Shown here one piece after another: positions 55,135-64,000 of a stretch of DNA of 64,000 bases. The translations under genes and the position numbers were made by a program. Source of the stretch: Chitinivorax tropicus. GTDB lineage: Bacteria > Pseudomonadota > Gammaproteobacteria > Burkholderiales > SCOH01. Position 1 is the stretch's first letter; every line of letters starts with the position of its first letter. The notes under the pieces were generated by a model. That model was given only the letters and a program-made list of their open reading frames with translations, had not been told where the DNA came from and did no database searches. The stretch is taken from contig NZ_JACHHY010000022.1 in the NCBI RefSeq assembly GCF_014202905.1, positions 1 to 64,000 of the forward strand, in the 5' to 3' direction.

Positions 55135-56136
55135 ATGTTGCGCTTGGCGTCACGACTGTTGTGTACATTGTCTTTGGGGGTGGCGGCCATGGCCAACGCG
55201 GGCGAGCCCCTGCTGAATGTTTCTTATGATGTGATGCGCGACTTCTACAAAGATCTGAACCCTGCCTTTCTGAAAAGCCATAAGGCCAAGCAAGGCGAAG
55301 AGCTGCAGATCCAGATGTCGCATGGCGGCTCGACCAAGCAGGCGCGAGCGGTGATCGATGGGCTGGCTGCCGACGTCATCACCATGAACATGGCGACCGA
55401 TATCGACATCCTCGCGGAAAAGGGCAAACTGCTGCCAGACAATTGGGCCAGCCGTCTGCCCAATAATAGCGTGCCTTTCACCTCGGCCTCTGTATTCATT
55501 GTCCGCAAAGGCAATCCGAAGCAGATCAAGGATTGGAGTGATCTGGCCAAGGCAGGAACCCAAGTGGTGATCCCCAATCCGAAGCTATCCGGCAATGGCC
55601 GCTACACCTATCTGTCGGCCTGGGGCTATGCGCTGAAGCAGCCAGGTGGCACCGAGCAAAAGGCACGTGATTTTGTCGGCGGGCTGTTCAAGAACGTACC
55701 GGTGTTGGATTCGGGTGGTCGGGCGGCCACCACTACATTCATGCAGCGGCAGATTGGTGATGTACTGGTCACTTTTGAAAACGAAGCCGAGATGATTGCC
55801 CGTGAATTTGGCCGGGGGAATTTCGAAGTAGTCTATCCAACGGTTTCCATCCTGGTCGAACCACCTGTCGCGGTGGTGGACAAAGTGGTCGAGAAGAAAG
55901 GCACGCGCAAGGCAGCAGAGGCATATCTGACCTATCTGTGGAGCCCGGAGGCGCAGGAAATCGCCGCCCAGAACTACCTGCGCCCACGCAACCCTGATGT
56001 ACTCAAGAAGTATGCAGCACAGTTCCCCAAGATCAGCCTCTTTACCGTAGACGATACATTCGGCGGCTGGAAGAAGGCACAGAAGCAACACTTTGACGAT
56101 GGTGGTGTGTTCGACCAGATCTATCTGAAAAAGTAA
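55135..56136 (+). CDS. sbp: Sulfate ABC transporter substrate-binding protein
   Basis: A 333-residue periplasmic sulfate-binding protein with a Sec signal (MLRLASRLLCTLSLGVAAMANAG). The mature part starts LLNVSYDVMRDFYKDLNPAFL and contains SHGGSTKQARAVIDGLAADVITMNMATDID, which contacts sulfate, and GNGRYTYLSAWGYAL. GGGAG eight bases before the ATG at 55135 supports that start; ATGs at 55111 and a TTG at 55108 would lengthen the signal. The AT-rich upstream region may hold a CysB-type promoter, which I could not resolve. It heads the sbp-cysT-cysW-cysA operon. Confidence 0.93.
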   Translation: MLRLASRLLCTLSLGVAAMANAGEPLLNVSYDVMRDFYKDLNPAFLKSHKAKQGEELQIQMSHGGSTKQARAVIDGLAADVITMNMATDIDILAEKGKLLPDNWASRLPNNSVPFTSASVFIVRKGNPKQIKDWSDLAKAGTQVVIPNPKLSGNGRYTYLSAWGYALKQPGGTEQKARDFVGGLFKNVPVLDSGGRAATTTFMQRQIGDVLVTFENEAEMIAREFGRGNFEVVYPTVSILVEPPVAVVDKVVEKKGTRKAAEAYLTYLWSPEAQEIAAQNYLRPRNPDVLKKYAAQFPKISLFTVDDTFGGWKKAQKQHFDDGGVFDQIYLKK

Positions 56137-56139
56137 CCA

Positions 56140-56163
56140 AGTGGGGCGGTGTAGCGCCCTACT
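56140..56163 (+). terminator. Intercistronic hairpin between sbp and cysT
   Basis: AGTGGGGCG-GTGTAG-CGCCCTACT forms a 9-bp stem with one G-T pair just after the sbp stop, without a T-run. It may lower permease relative to binding-protein expression or protect the sbp end of the transcript. Confidence 0.4.
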
Positions 56164-56184
56164 CCATTTCTGTCTGGAACCACC

Positions 56185-57018
56185 ATGCAATTCAAGCAAC
56201 ATAGTGTGCTGCCAGGGTTTGGCATCGGGCTGGGCTACGCCATCTTCTGGCTATGTCTGATCGTGCTGATTCCGTTGTCAGCATTGATCCTCAAAACCGC
56301 CACCCTGACCTGGCCGCAATTCTGGGAGACGGTCACCGCACCTCGTGTACTGGCAGCCTACCGATTGACTTTCGGCGCATCGCTGATCGGGGCTGCCATC
56401 AATCTGACATTCGGCTTGCTGGTGGCATGGGTCTTGGTCAGGTATCGCTTCCCAGGCAAAAGACTGGTGGATGCTCTGGTCGATCTGCCCTTTGCCCTAC
56501 CCACAGCTGTTGCAGGGATTGCGCTGACCACGATCTATGCACCGAACGGCTGGGTGGGGCAATATCTGGAGCCCCTGGGTCTTAAGGTGGCATTCACTCC
56601 CCTCGGCATCGTGGTTGCGCTGACCTTCATCGGCCTGCCATTTGTGGTCAGAACCGTGCAACCTGTATTGCAGGATCTGGAGACAGAGCTGGAAGAAGCC
56701 GCCAGCAGCCTCGGTGCCAGCCGCTGGCAGGTATTTCGCCGCGTCATCATGCCGACCATCTGGCCAGCACTGTTGACGGGTTTCACCCTGGCATTTGCCC
56801 GGGCCATCGGTGAATACGGTTCGGTGATCTTTATTGCAGGCAATATTCCCATGGTGTCTGAAATCACGCCGCTGATCATCATCTCCAAGCTTGAGCAATA
56901 TGACTACACCGGCGCAACTGCCGTGGCAGTGGTGATGCTGGTGCTCAGTTTTGCGTTATTGCTGTTGATCAATCTCATGCAATGGTGGAGCACCCGCCGC
57001 ACCGGAGGACGCCGCTGA
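56185..57018 (+). CDS. cysT: Sulfate ABC transporter permease CysT
   Basis: A 277-residue permease with six membrane segments and the EAA-type loop [30 protein letters not shown] (about 172-200) that contacts Cys[16 protein letters not shown] and the leading [19 protein letters not shown] fit CysT (CysU). Its stop overlaps the cysW start as TGATG, so the pair is co-translated. Confidence 0.94.
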   Translation: MQFKQHSVLPGFGIGLGYAIFWLCLIVLIPLSALILKTATLTWPQFWETVTAPRVLAAYRLTFGASLIGAAINLTFGLLVAWVLVRYRFPGKRLVDALVDLPFALPTAVAGIALTTIYAPNGWVGQYLEPLGLKVAFTPLGIVVALTFIGLPFVVRTVQPVLQDLETELEEAASSLGASRWQVFRRVIMPTIWPALLTGFTLAFARAIGEYGSVIFIAGNIPMVSEITPLIIISKLEQYDYTGATAVAVVMLVLSFALLLLINLMQWWSTRRTGGRR

Positions 57019-57890
57019 TGCAGACGAATACCGCACATCGTTCCGTGGTGACCACCGAAGCCCGCTGGGTGCAGTGGCTGCTGATCGGGCTGGCCATGGT
57101 GTTCCTGGCCATCTTTCTGGTGATGCCGCTGGCAGCCGTGTTTGTCGAAGCCCTGCGTAAAGGCTGGGGTGCCTATATCGCCGCGTTACAAGACCCAGAT
57201 GCCTTATCCGCAGTGAAGCTGACCTTGGTGACCGCCTTGATCGCAGTACCGCTGAATCTGGTGTTCGGCATTGCAGCGGCCTGGGCCATCGCCAAGTTTG
57301 AATTCAAAGGCAAAAGCCTGCTGACCACCCTGATCGACCTGCCCTTTTCAGTCTCACCGGTGGTGGCAGGCCTGATCTATGTGCTGCTGTTCGGCGCGCA
57401 AGGCTGGTTGGGCCCTTGGTTGCAGCAGCACGATCTGAAGATCATTTTCGCCGTGCCTGGCATCGTGTTGGCAACCGTGTTCGTCACCTTCCCTTTCGTC
57501 GCGCGTGAGCTGATTCCGCTGATGCAGGCACAGGGCTCAGAGGAGGAACAAGCCGCAATGGTCTTGGGTGCTTCGGGTTTCCAGACCTTTTGGCGGGTTA
57601 CGTTGCCGAACATCAAATGGGGCCTGTTGTACGGTGTGATCTTGTGCAATGCACGAGCCATGGGCGAGTTCGGTGCGGTCAGCGTGGTGTCTGGCCACAT
57701 TCGCGGCCTGACCAATACCGTCCCCTTGCATGTCGAGATTCTTTATAACGAATACAACTTTGTAGCGGCATTTGCCTGTGCCTCGATCCTGGCGTTGTTG
57801 GCGCTGGTGACCCTGGGCCTGAAAACCTGGGTGGAGTGGAAAGCAGAGCGGGATGTGGCTGAAGCCAAGCGTATGGCTTACGACGAGTAA
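57018..57890 (+). CDS. cysW: Sulfate ABC transporter permease CysW
   Basis: A 290-residue permease with six membrane segments and the EAA loop [31 protein letters not shown] (about 174-204). [25 protein letters not shown] and [32 protein letters not shown] identify CysW. The ATG at 57018 overlaps the cysT stop, and GGAGG lies seven bases upstream. It pairs with CysT to form the membrane channel. Confidence 0.94.
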   Translation: MQTNTAHRSVVTTEARWVQWLLIGLAMVFLAIFLVMPLAAVFVEALRKGWGAYIAALQDPDALSAVKLTLVTALIAVPLNLVFGIAAAWAIAKFEFKGKSLLTTLIDLPFSVSPVVAGLIYVLLFGAQGWLGPWLQQHDLKIIFAVPGIVLATVFVTFPFVARELIPLMQAQGSEEEQAAMVLGASGFQTFWRVTLPNIKWGLLYGVILCNARAMGEFGAVSVVSGHIRGLTNTVPLHVEILYNEYNFVAAFACASILALLALVTLGLKTWVEWKAERDVAEAKRMAYDE

Positions 57891-57906
57891 TGGATTGAGG
57901 CATACC

Positions 57907-58968
57907 ATGAGCATTGAAATCAAAGGCATCAACAAACAATTCGGCACTTTCACCGCACTCAACCATATCAATCTGGACATCCAGACCGGTGAATTACTGG
58001 CGTTACTCGGGCCATCTGGCTGTGGCAAGACCACCCTGTTACGCATCATTGCGGGCCTGGAGACACCCGACAGTGGCCAGATCCTCTTTCATGGCGAGGA
58101 CACGACCGACACCCATGTCAGAGAGCGGCAGGTAGGGTTTGTCTTCCAGCACTATGCACTGTTTCGACACATGACTGTGTTCGAGAACGTTGCATTCGGC
58201 CTGCGGGTGCGGCCACGCAAAACCCGTCCCAGCGAAGCCGAAATCAAGCGCAAGGTGCACGAGCTGCTGGGCCTGGTACAGCTGGATTGGCTGGCGGATC
58301 GCTACCCAGCCCAGTTGTCAGGTGGACAGCGCCAACGCATCGCCCTCGCTCGTGCATTGGCGGTCGAGCCCAAAGTGCTGTTGCTGGATGAGCCTTTCGG
58401 GGCGCTGGACACCAAAGTACGTAAAGAACTACGCCGCTGGTTGCGCCGCTTGCACGACGAAATGCACATCACCTCCGTGTTCGTCACCCACGACCAGGAA
58501 GAGGCACTGGAGGTCGCTGACCGTGTAGTGGTGATGAATAAAGGCAAGATCGAACAGATCGGCAGCCCAGACACCGTGTATGACCAGCCGGCCAGCCAGT
58601 TTGTCTATCAATTCCTCGGCAATGTGAACCTATTCCATAGCCGTGTACAAGCCGGGTTTGCCGAGATTGGCGAAGCACGCTGGCCCGCACCGGACACCCA
58701 TGATGGTCAGGCGGTGGCTTTTGTCAGGCCGCATGACATCGATATCGATCGAACACAGGTTGGCAATGCTTTGCCAGTGGTGATCAACCATATACGGGCC
58801 ATTGGGCCGATGGTGCGGCTGGAGATGACCTTGCAGGACACCCAGGAGATCGTCGAAGCCGAAATGCCCAGAGACGCCTACGCAGGGCGCCAATTCAAGG
58901 AAGGCGAACGGGTGTTCATCCGCCCTCGCCAGGCCAAGGTGTTCGCAAAGGAGGACTACGCAATTTAA
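57907..58968 (+). CDS. cysA: Sulfate ABC transporter ATP-binding protein CysA
   Basis: A 353-residue ABC ATPase. Walker A is GPSGCGKTT (about 36-44), the Q-loop [14 protein letters not shown], the signature [15 protein letters not shown], Walker [13 protein letters not shown], and the H-loop [11 protein letters not shown]-terminal TOBE-like part ([12 protein letters not shown] and the rest) is typical of CysA. It energises sulfate uptake through CysT-CysW. It lies 16 bases after cysW and ends the operon. Confidence 0.95.
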   Translation: MSIEIKGINKQFGTFTALNHINLDIQTGELLALLGPSGCGKTTLLRIIAGLETPDSGQILFHGEDTTDTHVRERQVGFVFQHYALFRHMTVFENVAFGLRVRPRKTRPSEAEIKRKVHELLGLVQLDWLADRYPAQLSGGQRQRIALARALAVEPKVLLLDEPFGALDTKVRKELRRWLRRLHDEMHITSVFVTHDQEEALEVADRVVVMNKGKIEQIGSPDTVYDQPASQFVYQFLGNVNLFHSRVQAGFAEIGEARWPAPDTHDGQAVAFVRPHDIDIDRTQVGNALPVVINHIRAIGPMVRLEMTLQDTQEIVEAEMPRDAYAGRQFKEGERVFIRPRQAKVFAKEDYAI

Positions 58969-59308
58969 GCCACGCGGGGCGGACAATCTGCTGATGGATG
59001 GGATGATAGGTCTGTTGAGACGGTTTCGCAGGTGGGGCCACTTTGACAGCAACTCAAGTAGCGGTATTGCAATGCTTGGTCAATCTGGCTTCAATACCCT
59101 GGGTCGGCAACTTTGCCGGGCTTTGTTGGTCGCATATTGGAATGATCCCGCCATGTCGCCGGAAGGTGCCACACAGCACGTCAGGAACATGGTGAGAGAT
59201 CGATATAGGCACCGCCCATCTTGTCTTGTCCGAATGGCCTAGGTTCTCCGCCATCGCCGTCCTGATCGGCCAATGTGGGTCATGGTGCTCAATTACGAGG
59301 AGCGCACC
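58969..59308. other. Gene-free stretch before GH5 gene
   Basis: No gene, repeat or strong hairpin is visible. It should contain the promoter of the GH5 gene. Confidence 0.35.
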
Positions 59309-61348
59309 ATGCATCAAGCACCACCCCTGTTTCAAGTCCATCCAGACCGGCACCACGTCTGGCCAATCATCCGGTTGCAGTTGATGGCGCTGGTGCTGTT
59401 GTTGATCAGCAGCCCATTATTTGCCGCAACACATGATCTGGAAACGATCGATCAATCCCCTGCTGCATCACAGATCCACACCGATACCAAACGTATTCTG
59501 ATTGCTGGCCGCCAATTCAATGATGCCATTTTCCGCGATGGGCTGGGCCGGGAGGCTGTATTCCGGGGCTGGAATGTCTCCGGCTCGACCAAACTGAATG
59601 AGAGCGGCTTCAAGCCATTCCGCTCAATAGCCGATGCCAATTCGGGCTTGGCCGATCTGCGAGCCAGAACAGGCGCCAATGTCATCCGCCTGCTGGTTGC
59701 CTGGGAAGCCATCCACCCTGCGCCCGATCAGATCAACACAGCCTATCTGGATGAGATCGCCCAGCAGATCGAGGCCGCTACGACCCGGGGGATGTACGTG
59801 TTGTTGGATTACCATCAAGACCTGTATTCCCGGCATCTGTTCAACCCCAACTCGTGGCACACCGGCAATGGCGCACCATTGTGGATCACTGCAGGCGGCA
59901 ATTACCCTGCGGAATACTGCGGCATCATCTGCGTCAGCTGGGCACAGCACAACCTGACCGATGAAGCGGTGCGGCGGGCATTCCGTCATTTCTGGAACAA
60001 TGCGCCGGTGAACACGCCCGTGGGCTGGCGGCGTGTGCAGGACAGCTTCATCTGGCAATTGACCGAAGCCATGCGCTATCTGCGTAACCGTCTACCCAGC
60101 ACGGTTTACGACAAAGTGCTGGGGCTTGATCCATTCAATGAGCCCGTGGATGGCGGCATGGAAGGCTTGTCCGCCAAGGAATGGGACAACCGTAAACTAT
60201 GGCCCTTCTATGAGCGGGTTCGCCAGGCCATGGATGTTGCGGGCTGGCAAGACAAGCCGGTGTTTGCCGAGCCTCTGGTGTTCTGGAATACCTCAGTGGG
60301 GATCGTGGCCCCAGCAACCGGTGGGCGACACCTGCAAACACCACCAGGCGGTCGCTTTGTGTTCAACACCCATTTCTACGATGCGGGGCGGCAAGGCACA
60401 GACCTACGAGCGGTCAACAACGGAGCCTACCTGACCCACTTTGAGGAGATCCGCGAGGAGTCCCGTTTCTGGCAGTCCCCGCCCTTTGTCAGTGAATTTG
60501 GCATGGGCAACGGCAAACGTGGCCATCAAGACACCAATCGGATCATCAAGGCCATGTACCAGGGGCTGGAGACAACCACCTATGGACACAACAAAGACCG
60601 GTTCATCGATGTCTATGCGCCAGTCTTGTCCGGCACACAATGGCAATGGGATCGGTACTACAACCAACACAAAGAAATCATGAACGGCAACCCGGCCAAG
60701 CTGCTGACCACCGCTGACGCATGGAATGACGAAGACTACTCCGTAGTACGGTATCAAAATGGCCAACTTGCCTACAACATCGACGCAGCAAATATCGAGC
60801 GCATCTACCCACGCCGCACCCAGGGCGATATGGTGCAATTCCACTTCAATGCCATTCCGCGCGATGCGGCGGGCAAGCCCCTGCAATGGAGCATGCTGAA
60901 GCTGGATGGGAAGGCCTGGCTGGCAGACCGTGAATTTGCGTTGCTGGTCTGGCAGGGTCGCCGTAGCGATGCCCCGACGGAAGTGTTTCTCCCCCCGCGT
61001 TTCGACCCAGCTCGCACCATTGCTGTGACCGATATGGAGATCCGCAACGGTCTGACCGTCGCGACCCGCCCGACACAAGCCCGTAACGAGATCCTGCTGA
61101 CCGCTGATGTCGGCATCCAGGCAGGGAGTGGCGGGCATCGCGTATTGGTGTGGGACGACGCCGACAACCACGAGACGACCGATAGTTGGCATTTCCTGCT
61201 GTTGGTGCCACAACTGGCGGGCGAGGCGATTCCGCCAGCGGTATTGGCCGAATGGCAACGTGAGTTGAATCGTTTGTTGGTCAACGGAAAACAGAGCGTT
61301 GTCTATTTGACCGGCAGCATGACCGATGGCGGCTACCCATCGAGATGA
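59309..61348 (+). CDS. GH5 endoglycoceramidase-like glycoside hydrolase
   Basis: A 679-residue secreted enzyme with a long N-region signal peptide (hydrophobic part about residues 26-45, LMALVLLLISSPLFA). The catalytic barrel carries FRGWNVSGSTKLNESGFKPF, NVIRLLVAWEAIHPAPDQIN and MYVLLDYHQDLYS, with acid/base E278 in DPFNEPVDGG and nucleophile E396 in FVSEFGMGNG, as in GH5. The layout, including a C-terminal domain (about 510-600) with DMVQFHFNAIPRDAAGKPL, resembles endoglycoceramidases, which cut the glycan from glycosphingolipids; the exact substrate is not certain. AGGAG seven bases before the ATG at 59309 fixes the start. It is a single gene followed by a hairpin. Confidence 0.82.
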   Translation: MHQAPPLFQVHPDRHHVWPIIRLQLMALVLLLISSPLFAATHDLETIDQSPAASQIHTDTKRILIAGRQFNDAIFRDGLGREAVFRGWNVSGSTKLNESGFKPFRSIADANSGLADLRARTGANVIRLLVAWEAIHPAPDQINTAYLDEIAQQIEAATTRGMYVLLDYHQDLYSRHLFNPNSWHTGNGAPLWITAGGNYPAEYCGIICVSWAQHNLTDEAVRRAFRHFWNNAPVNTPVGWRRVQDSFIWQLTEAMRYLRNRLPSTVYDKVLGLDPFNEPVDGGMEGLSAKEWDNRKLWPFYERVRQAMDVAGWQDKPVFAEPLVFWNTSVGIVAPATGGRHLQTPPGGRFVFNTHFYDAGRQGTDLRAVNNGAYLTHFEEIREESRFWQSPPFVSEFGMGNGKRGHQDTNRIIKAMYQGLETTTYGHNKDRFIDVYAPVLSGTQWQWDRYYNQHKEIMNGNPAKLLTTADAWNDEDYSVVRYQNGQLAYNIDAANIERIYPRRTQGDMVQFHFNAIPRDAAGKPLQWSMLKLDGKAWLADREFALLVWQGRRSDAPTEVFLPPRFDPARTIAVTDMEIRNGLTVATRPTQARNEILLTADVGIQAGSGGHRVLVWDDADNHETTDSWHFLLLVPQLAGEAIPPAVLAEWQRELNRLLVNGKQSVVYLTGSMTDGGYPSR

Positions 61349-61355
61349 CGCAGCG

Positions 61356-61380
61356 CCGGCGTGGATGATGCCCACGCCGG
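61356..61380 (+). terminator. Hairpin after GH5 gene
   Basis: CCGGCGTGG-ATGATGC-CCACGCCGG is a 9-bp perfect stem seven bases past the stop, without a T-run. Confidence 0.5.
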
Positions 61381-61520
61381 ATTGGTTGGCATGGGCTCAT
61401 CGCGTGCGATCGGGCTGGCCGATGCGGGTGATGAAACCGTGTTCAACCAGCCCGTCATTGCTCCCGAGTGGGCAGCGCCGGCAAGGATTATCCACTCAGG
61501 AACACGCAGTGTTCACGTTG

Positions 61521-61542
61521 AATCAGCCCAATCGGGCTGATT
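61521..61542 (+). promoter_or_regulatory. Dyad upstream of hscC
   Basis: AATCAGCCC-AATC-GGGCTGATT is a perfect 9-bp dyad about 78 bases before the hscC ATG. It is not a CIRCE element. It may be an operator, leader hairpin or weak terminator. Confidence 0.35.
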
Positions 61543-61619
61543 GGTATAAACGAATGGATGCCATCTTGCGCGTAGCAACGTAAAATGAATCGTTTCATTG
61601 CCTGATTTTGCTTTGACCC

Positions 61620-63329
61620 ATGATTATCGGTATCGACCTTGGCACCACCAACAGCCTATGCGCCGTCTGGCGCGATGGGCAGGCGGTCATGATTCCCAAC
61701 GCATTGGGCCACAACCTGACCCCGTCGGTAGTGGGCCTGGATGACAATGGCGATGTGCTGGTTGGCCTGCCAGCACGTGACCGGCTGATTACCCACCCGC
61801 ATCTGACCACTGCGCTGTTCAAGCGCTATATGGGTTCAGATCGCGTTGTCCAGCTGGGTCGCCAGCGGTTCCGGCCCGAAGAGCTGTCGGCGCTGGTGCT
61901 CAAATCCATCAAGGAAGACGCAGAGCGCTTTCTGGGCGAAACGGTGACAGAAGCCATCATCACCGTGCCAGCCTATTTTTCGGATGCGCAACGAAAAGCC
62001 ACCAAAATCGCCGGACAGCTGGCCGGGTTGAAAGTTGAGCGCCTGCTCAACGAGCCGACTGCGGCAGCTTTGGCCTATGGCTTGAACCAGAGCGAGCTGG
62101 AAAGCCGCTTTCTGGTATTTGACCTGGGTGGCGGCACCTTCGATGTATCCATTCTGGAGCTGTTCGAAGGCGTGATGGAAGTGCGCGCCAGCGCGGGCGA
62201 CAACCTGCTGGGTGGTGAAGATTTTGTCGAAGCCCTGATCGATCAGTTCATCGAAAAGGTCGGCAAACCTGCTGGGCTGACCGATAAAAAGGCTGATGCT
62301 TACCTTTATCAATCACTACGCAAGGAAGGCGAACGGGTCAAGCGTGCGCTGAGCAGCAGCGACCGCGTGGAATTCACGATCGAATACCAGAACCAGCCGC
62401 TGACCTGGGTCGTCACCGAAGCCGAATTCACCAAAATCGCGGAGCCCTTGCTGAAACGTCTGCGCGAGCCGATCGAGCGTGCATTGCGTGACGCACGTAT
62501 CCGGGCGCATGAATTGAATCAGATCGTCTTGGCCGGTGGGGCAACCCGCAAGCCCATCATCAAAAAACTGGTGGCCAAGATGTTTGGCCGCCTGCCCGCC
62601 ATGCACCTGAACCCAGACGAAGTCATCGCCCAGGGGGCCGCCGTGCAGGCTGGCTTGAAGATGCGCGATGCGGCACTCGACGAAATCGTGATGACCGACG
62701 TCTGCCCATACACACTTGGCGTGGAAATCAGCGAACAGATCGCGCCGGGCCGTTATCAGGCGGGGTTTTTCCTCCCTATCATCGAGCGCAACTCGGTGGT
62801 GCCTGTATCGCGGGAGCAAACGGTATCCACAGTGTTCGACAATCAGGCTGCCGTGATGGTCAGAATCTATCAGGGCGAGAGCCGGCTGATCCGGGACAAT
62901 ATCTTCCTGGGCGAGCTACACGTGCCTGTGCCCCCCAAGCCAGCAGGCGATGTCAGCGTATCCATCCGCTTCACCTACGATGTCAACGGGCTGCTGGAAG
63001 CCGAAACAACCGTGGACGAAACCGGCGAGAAGCGGCAGCTGTTGATCGAAGAAAACCCCGGCGTGCTGAAGCCAGAGGAAGTCAAACAGCGCCTGGCTGA
63101 GCTGGCGAAGCTGAAAATCCACCCGCGCGAACAACTGGTCAACACGGCGATCCTGGCGCGAGCAGATCGCCTGTATCAACAGACCCGTGGCGAAGAGCGC
63201 CTGTTCATCGGCCATGAAACCGCACGCTTCCAAGCAGCGCTGGAGTCACAAGATCAGGATCTGATCCAGGCGGCGCGTGAAGAGCTGAAAACCGCGCTGG
63301 ATCAAGTGGAAGGCGAAACCTGGCTGTAA
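61620..63329 (+). CDS. hscC: Hsp70-family chaperone HscC
   Basis: A 569-residue Hsp70 paralog of the HscC type. The ATPase domain shows IIGIDLGTTNSLCAVW, EAIITVPAYFSDAQRKATKIAGQLAGLKVERLLNEPTAAALAYGL, FLVFDLGGGTFDVSILELFEGVMEV, and VLAGGATRKPIIKKLV. The substrate-binding part (about 385-500) and a helical lid follow, but the protein lacks the EEVD-like tail and is shorter than DnaK (about 638). No J-domain partner is adjacent. It probably handles specific clients rather than general folding. Confidence 0.9.
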   Translation: MIIGIDLGTTNSLCAVWRDGQAVMIPNALGHNLTPSVVGLDDNGDVLVGLPARDRLITHPHLTTALFKRYMGSDRVVQLGRQRFRPEELSALVLKSIKEDAERFLGETVTEAIITVPAYFSDAQRKATKIAGQLAGLKVERLLNEPTAAALAYGLNQSELESRFLVFDLGGGTFDVSILELFEGVMEVRASAGDNLLGGEDFVEALIDQFIEKVGKPAGLTDKKADAYLYQSLRKEGERVKRALSSSDRVEFTIEYQNQPLTWVVTEAEFTKIAEPLLKRLREPIERALRDARIRAHELNQIVLAGGATRKPIIKKLVAKMFGRLPAMHLNPDEVIAQGAAVQAGLKMRDAALDEIVMTDVCPYTLGVEISEQIAPGRYQAGFFLPIIERNSVVPVSREQTVSTVFDNQAAVMVRIYQGESRLIRDNIFLGELHVPVPPKPAGDVSVSIRFTYDVNGLLEAETTVDETGEKRQLLIEENPGVLKPEEVKQRLAELAKLKIHPREQLVNTAILARADRLYQQTRGEERLFIGHETARFQAALESQDQDLIQAAREELKTALDQVEGETWL

Positions 63330-63363
63330 TCAGGGAACGCCAGCCCGCCCTCGCACCCCAGGT

Positions 63364-63395
63364 CGGACAAGCTACGTTACAGCGTGGCTTGTCCG
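63364..63395. terminator. Convergent hairpin after hscC
   Basis: CGGACAAGCTACG and CGTGGCTTGTCCG form a 13-bp stem with one G-T pair around a six-base loop, between hscC (+) and the muramidase gene (-). There is no T-run on either side. Confidence 0.55.
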
Positions 63396-63409
63396 TTGGT
63401 ATGGGGTGG

Positions 63410-64000
63410 CTATTTCAGCTTGTTGTAGGCGTGATCCAACTTCTGGTCGTAACGGTTTTTCGCATAGGCGGGGCCATTGTACAAACGGGCAAAAGTCGCC
63501 CAGTCGCGTTCTTTCAATGCCTCCACCATCTTGCCTTTGCGTTCGGTTTGAATGAACTGACACCACAGATCGAGCTGAGTTTTTTCGTCTGCAGACATCT
63601 GGCTGACAAAGGCGGCCACATCTGCCGCCCCACACGCCTTGAAATTCATCCCCAGTATCTGGAACATGCCCCACGAGGTGGCCAATGCGGGGATCTCTGC
63701 CGCTGTCAGTGTTCCGTAAGGCGTGATTGGAATGGGGCGGCCAGCCAATTGGGCAGCTAGGAAACTGCAGGCTTTTAGATAACGATCCCATTCTTTATCA
63801 CCCACTTGGTTGAAGCGCACGTCCCAGCTGGGGTTCAAATAGGTATAGGGCTGACCTGTTTGCTGGTTGGCCAGCGTTTCGGGGTCAAGCCCTAGTTCAC
63901 GTAACACTTTCCAGAGAATATGCCCCTCCAGCCGGACAATGGGTTTGCCATTTGTTGGGTAAAACCCCCGCCCGGATGATTCCACCGCCACCACTGCTTG
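63410..64000 (-). CDS. N-acetylmuramidase (DUF3380-type), 5' end beyond window
   Basis: At least 197 residues of a peptidoglycan hydrolase whose reading frame stays open to the right edge, so the N-terminus is missing. The visible part starts QAVVAVESSGRGFYPTNGKPIVRLEGHILWKVL, the catalytic core with the active-site glutamate in VESSGRGF, and ends in a helical PYGTLTAAEIPALATSWGMFQILGMNFKACG segment typical of phage-type N-acetylmuramidases. An N-terminal peptidoglycan-binding domain may lie outside. It could belong to a prophage or to a secretion-associated lytic enzyme; the context on the right is not seen. Confidence 0.8.
   Translation of the reverse strand, partial: QAVVAVESSGRGFYPTNGKPIVRLEGHILWKVLRELGLDPETLANQQTGQPYTYLNPSWDVRFNQVGDKEWDRYLKACSFLAAQLAGRPIPITPYGTLTAAEIPALATSWGMFQILGMNFKACGAADVAAFVSQMSADEKTQLDLWCQFIQTERKGKMVEALKERDWATFARLYNGPAYAKNRYDQKLDHAYNKLK

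Noticed and set aside
58994-59242. 82-residue open frame between cysA and the GH5 gene
   Set aside because: No ribosome-binding site or family pattern.

Overview
The window looks like chromosome of a betaproteobacterium, probably close to Neisseriales or Burkholderiales. It carries a split pntAA/pntAB/pntB transhydrogenase, a glnK-amtB pair, ubiK, rapA, parE, and a dat-ybeD-GNAT-lipB-lipA run. Most genes are moderately GC-rich and end at well-formed hairpins. I see no rRNA, tRNA or CRISPR array. The assignment rests on gene content only.

Region 1 (1-7.8 kb) is the most accessory-looking part. It holds a decayed IS630-type transposase tail, an AT-rich gap, a 5-aminolevulinate synthase gene, an EamA transporter, and on the minus strand a two-gene unit. 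That unit is a soluble KAP-family P-loop ATPase whose stop codon overlaps the start of a NACHT ATPase with C-terminal leucine-rich repeats. It resembles bacterial NLR-like antiphage proteins and is my best candidate for an undescribed system. Region 2 (7.8-13 kb) has a small unknown protein, then a lipoprotein leader separated by one in-frame TGA from a 738-residue exported protein, a membrane-anchored TonB-like protein and a membrane C13 (legumain-like) peptidase.

Region 3 (13-22 kb) is mostly housekeeping: a LysE-type exporter, uppP, a chemoreceptor, a Lys/Ala/Glu-rich exported protein, a hotdog thioesterase with a fatty-acid-regulator-like operator, parE, glnK-amtB with a sigma-54/NtrC-type promoter, and ubiK. 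Region 4 (22-29 kb) is a loose cluster of a membrane-bound spermidine-synthase-like protein, DUF350, SPFH-SHOCT, zinc-ribbon DUF4178 and a zinc metallopeptidase, which may form an envelope/polyamine system. Region 5 (29-34 kb) holds a flavoprotein, a 50-residue peptide gene with its own terminator, a DraRnl-type RNA ligase converging on a macrodomain protein, and a family-3 solute-binding protein.

Region 6 (34-49.5 kb) contains the pnt operon, a TSUP exporter coupled to a double-hotdog thioesterase, two coupled unknown genes, a divergent TrmB-like methyltransferase, a glycine-zipper protein, a second chemoreceptor, a D,D-carboxypeptidase, an RDD protein and the D-amino-acid aminotransferase/lipoate operon. 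Region 7 (49.7-64 kb) has rapA, an APS kinase, a degenerate EAL protein, an RBBP9-like hydrolase, a complete sulfate ABC importer (sbp-cysT-cysW-cysA), an endoglycoceramidase-like GH5 enzyme, an HscC-type Hsp70 and an N-acetylmuramidase gene cut by the right edge.

Start codons were chosen by hand from Shine-Dalgarno-like sequences and family alignment from memory. No similarity search could be run.
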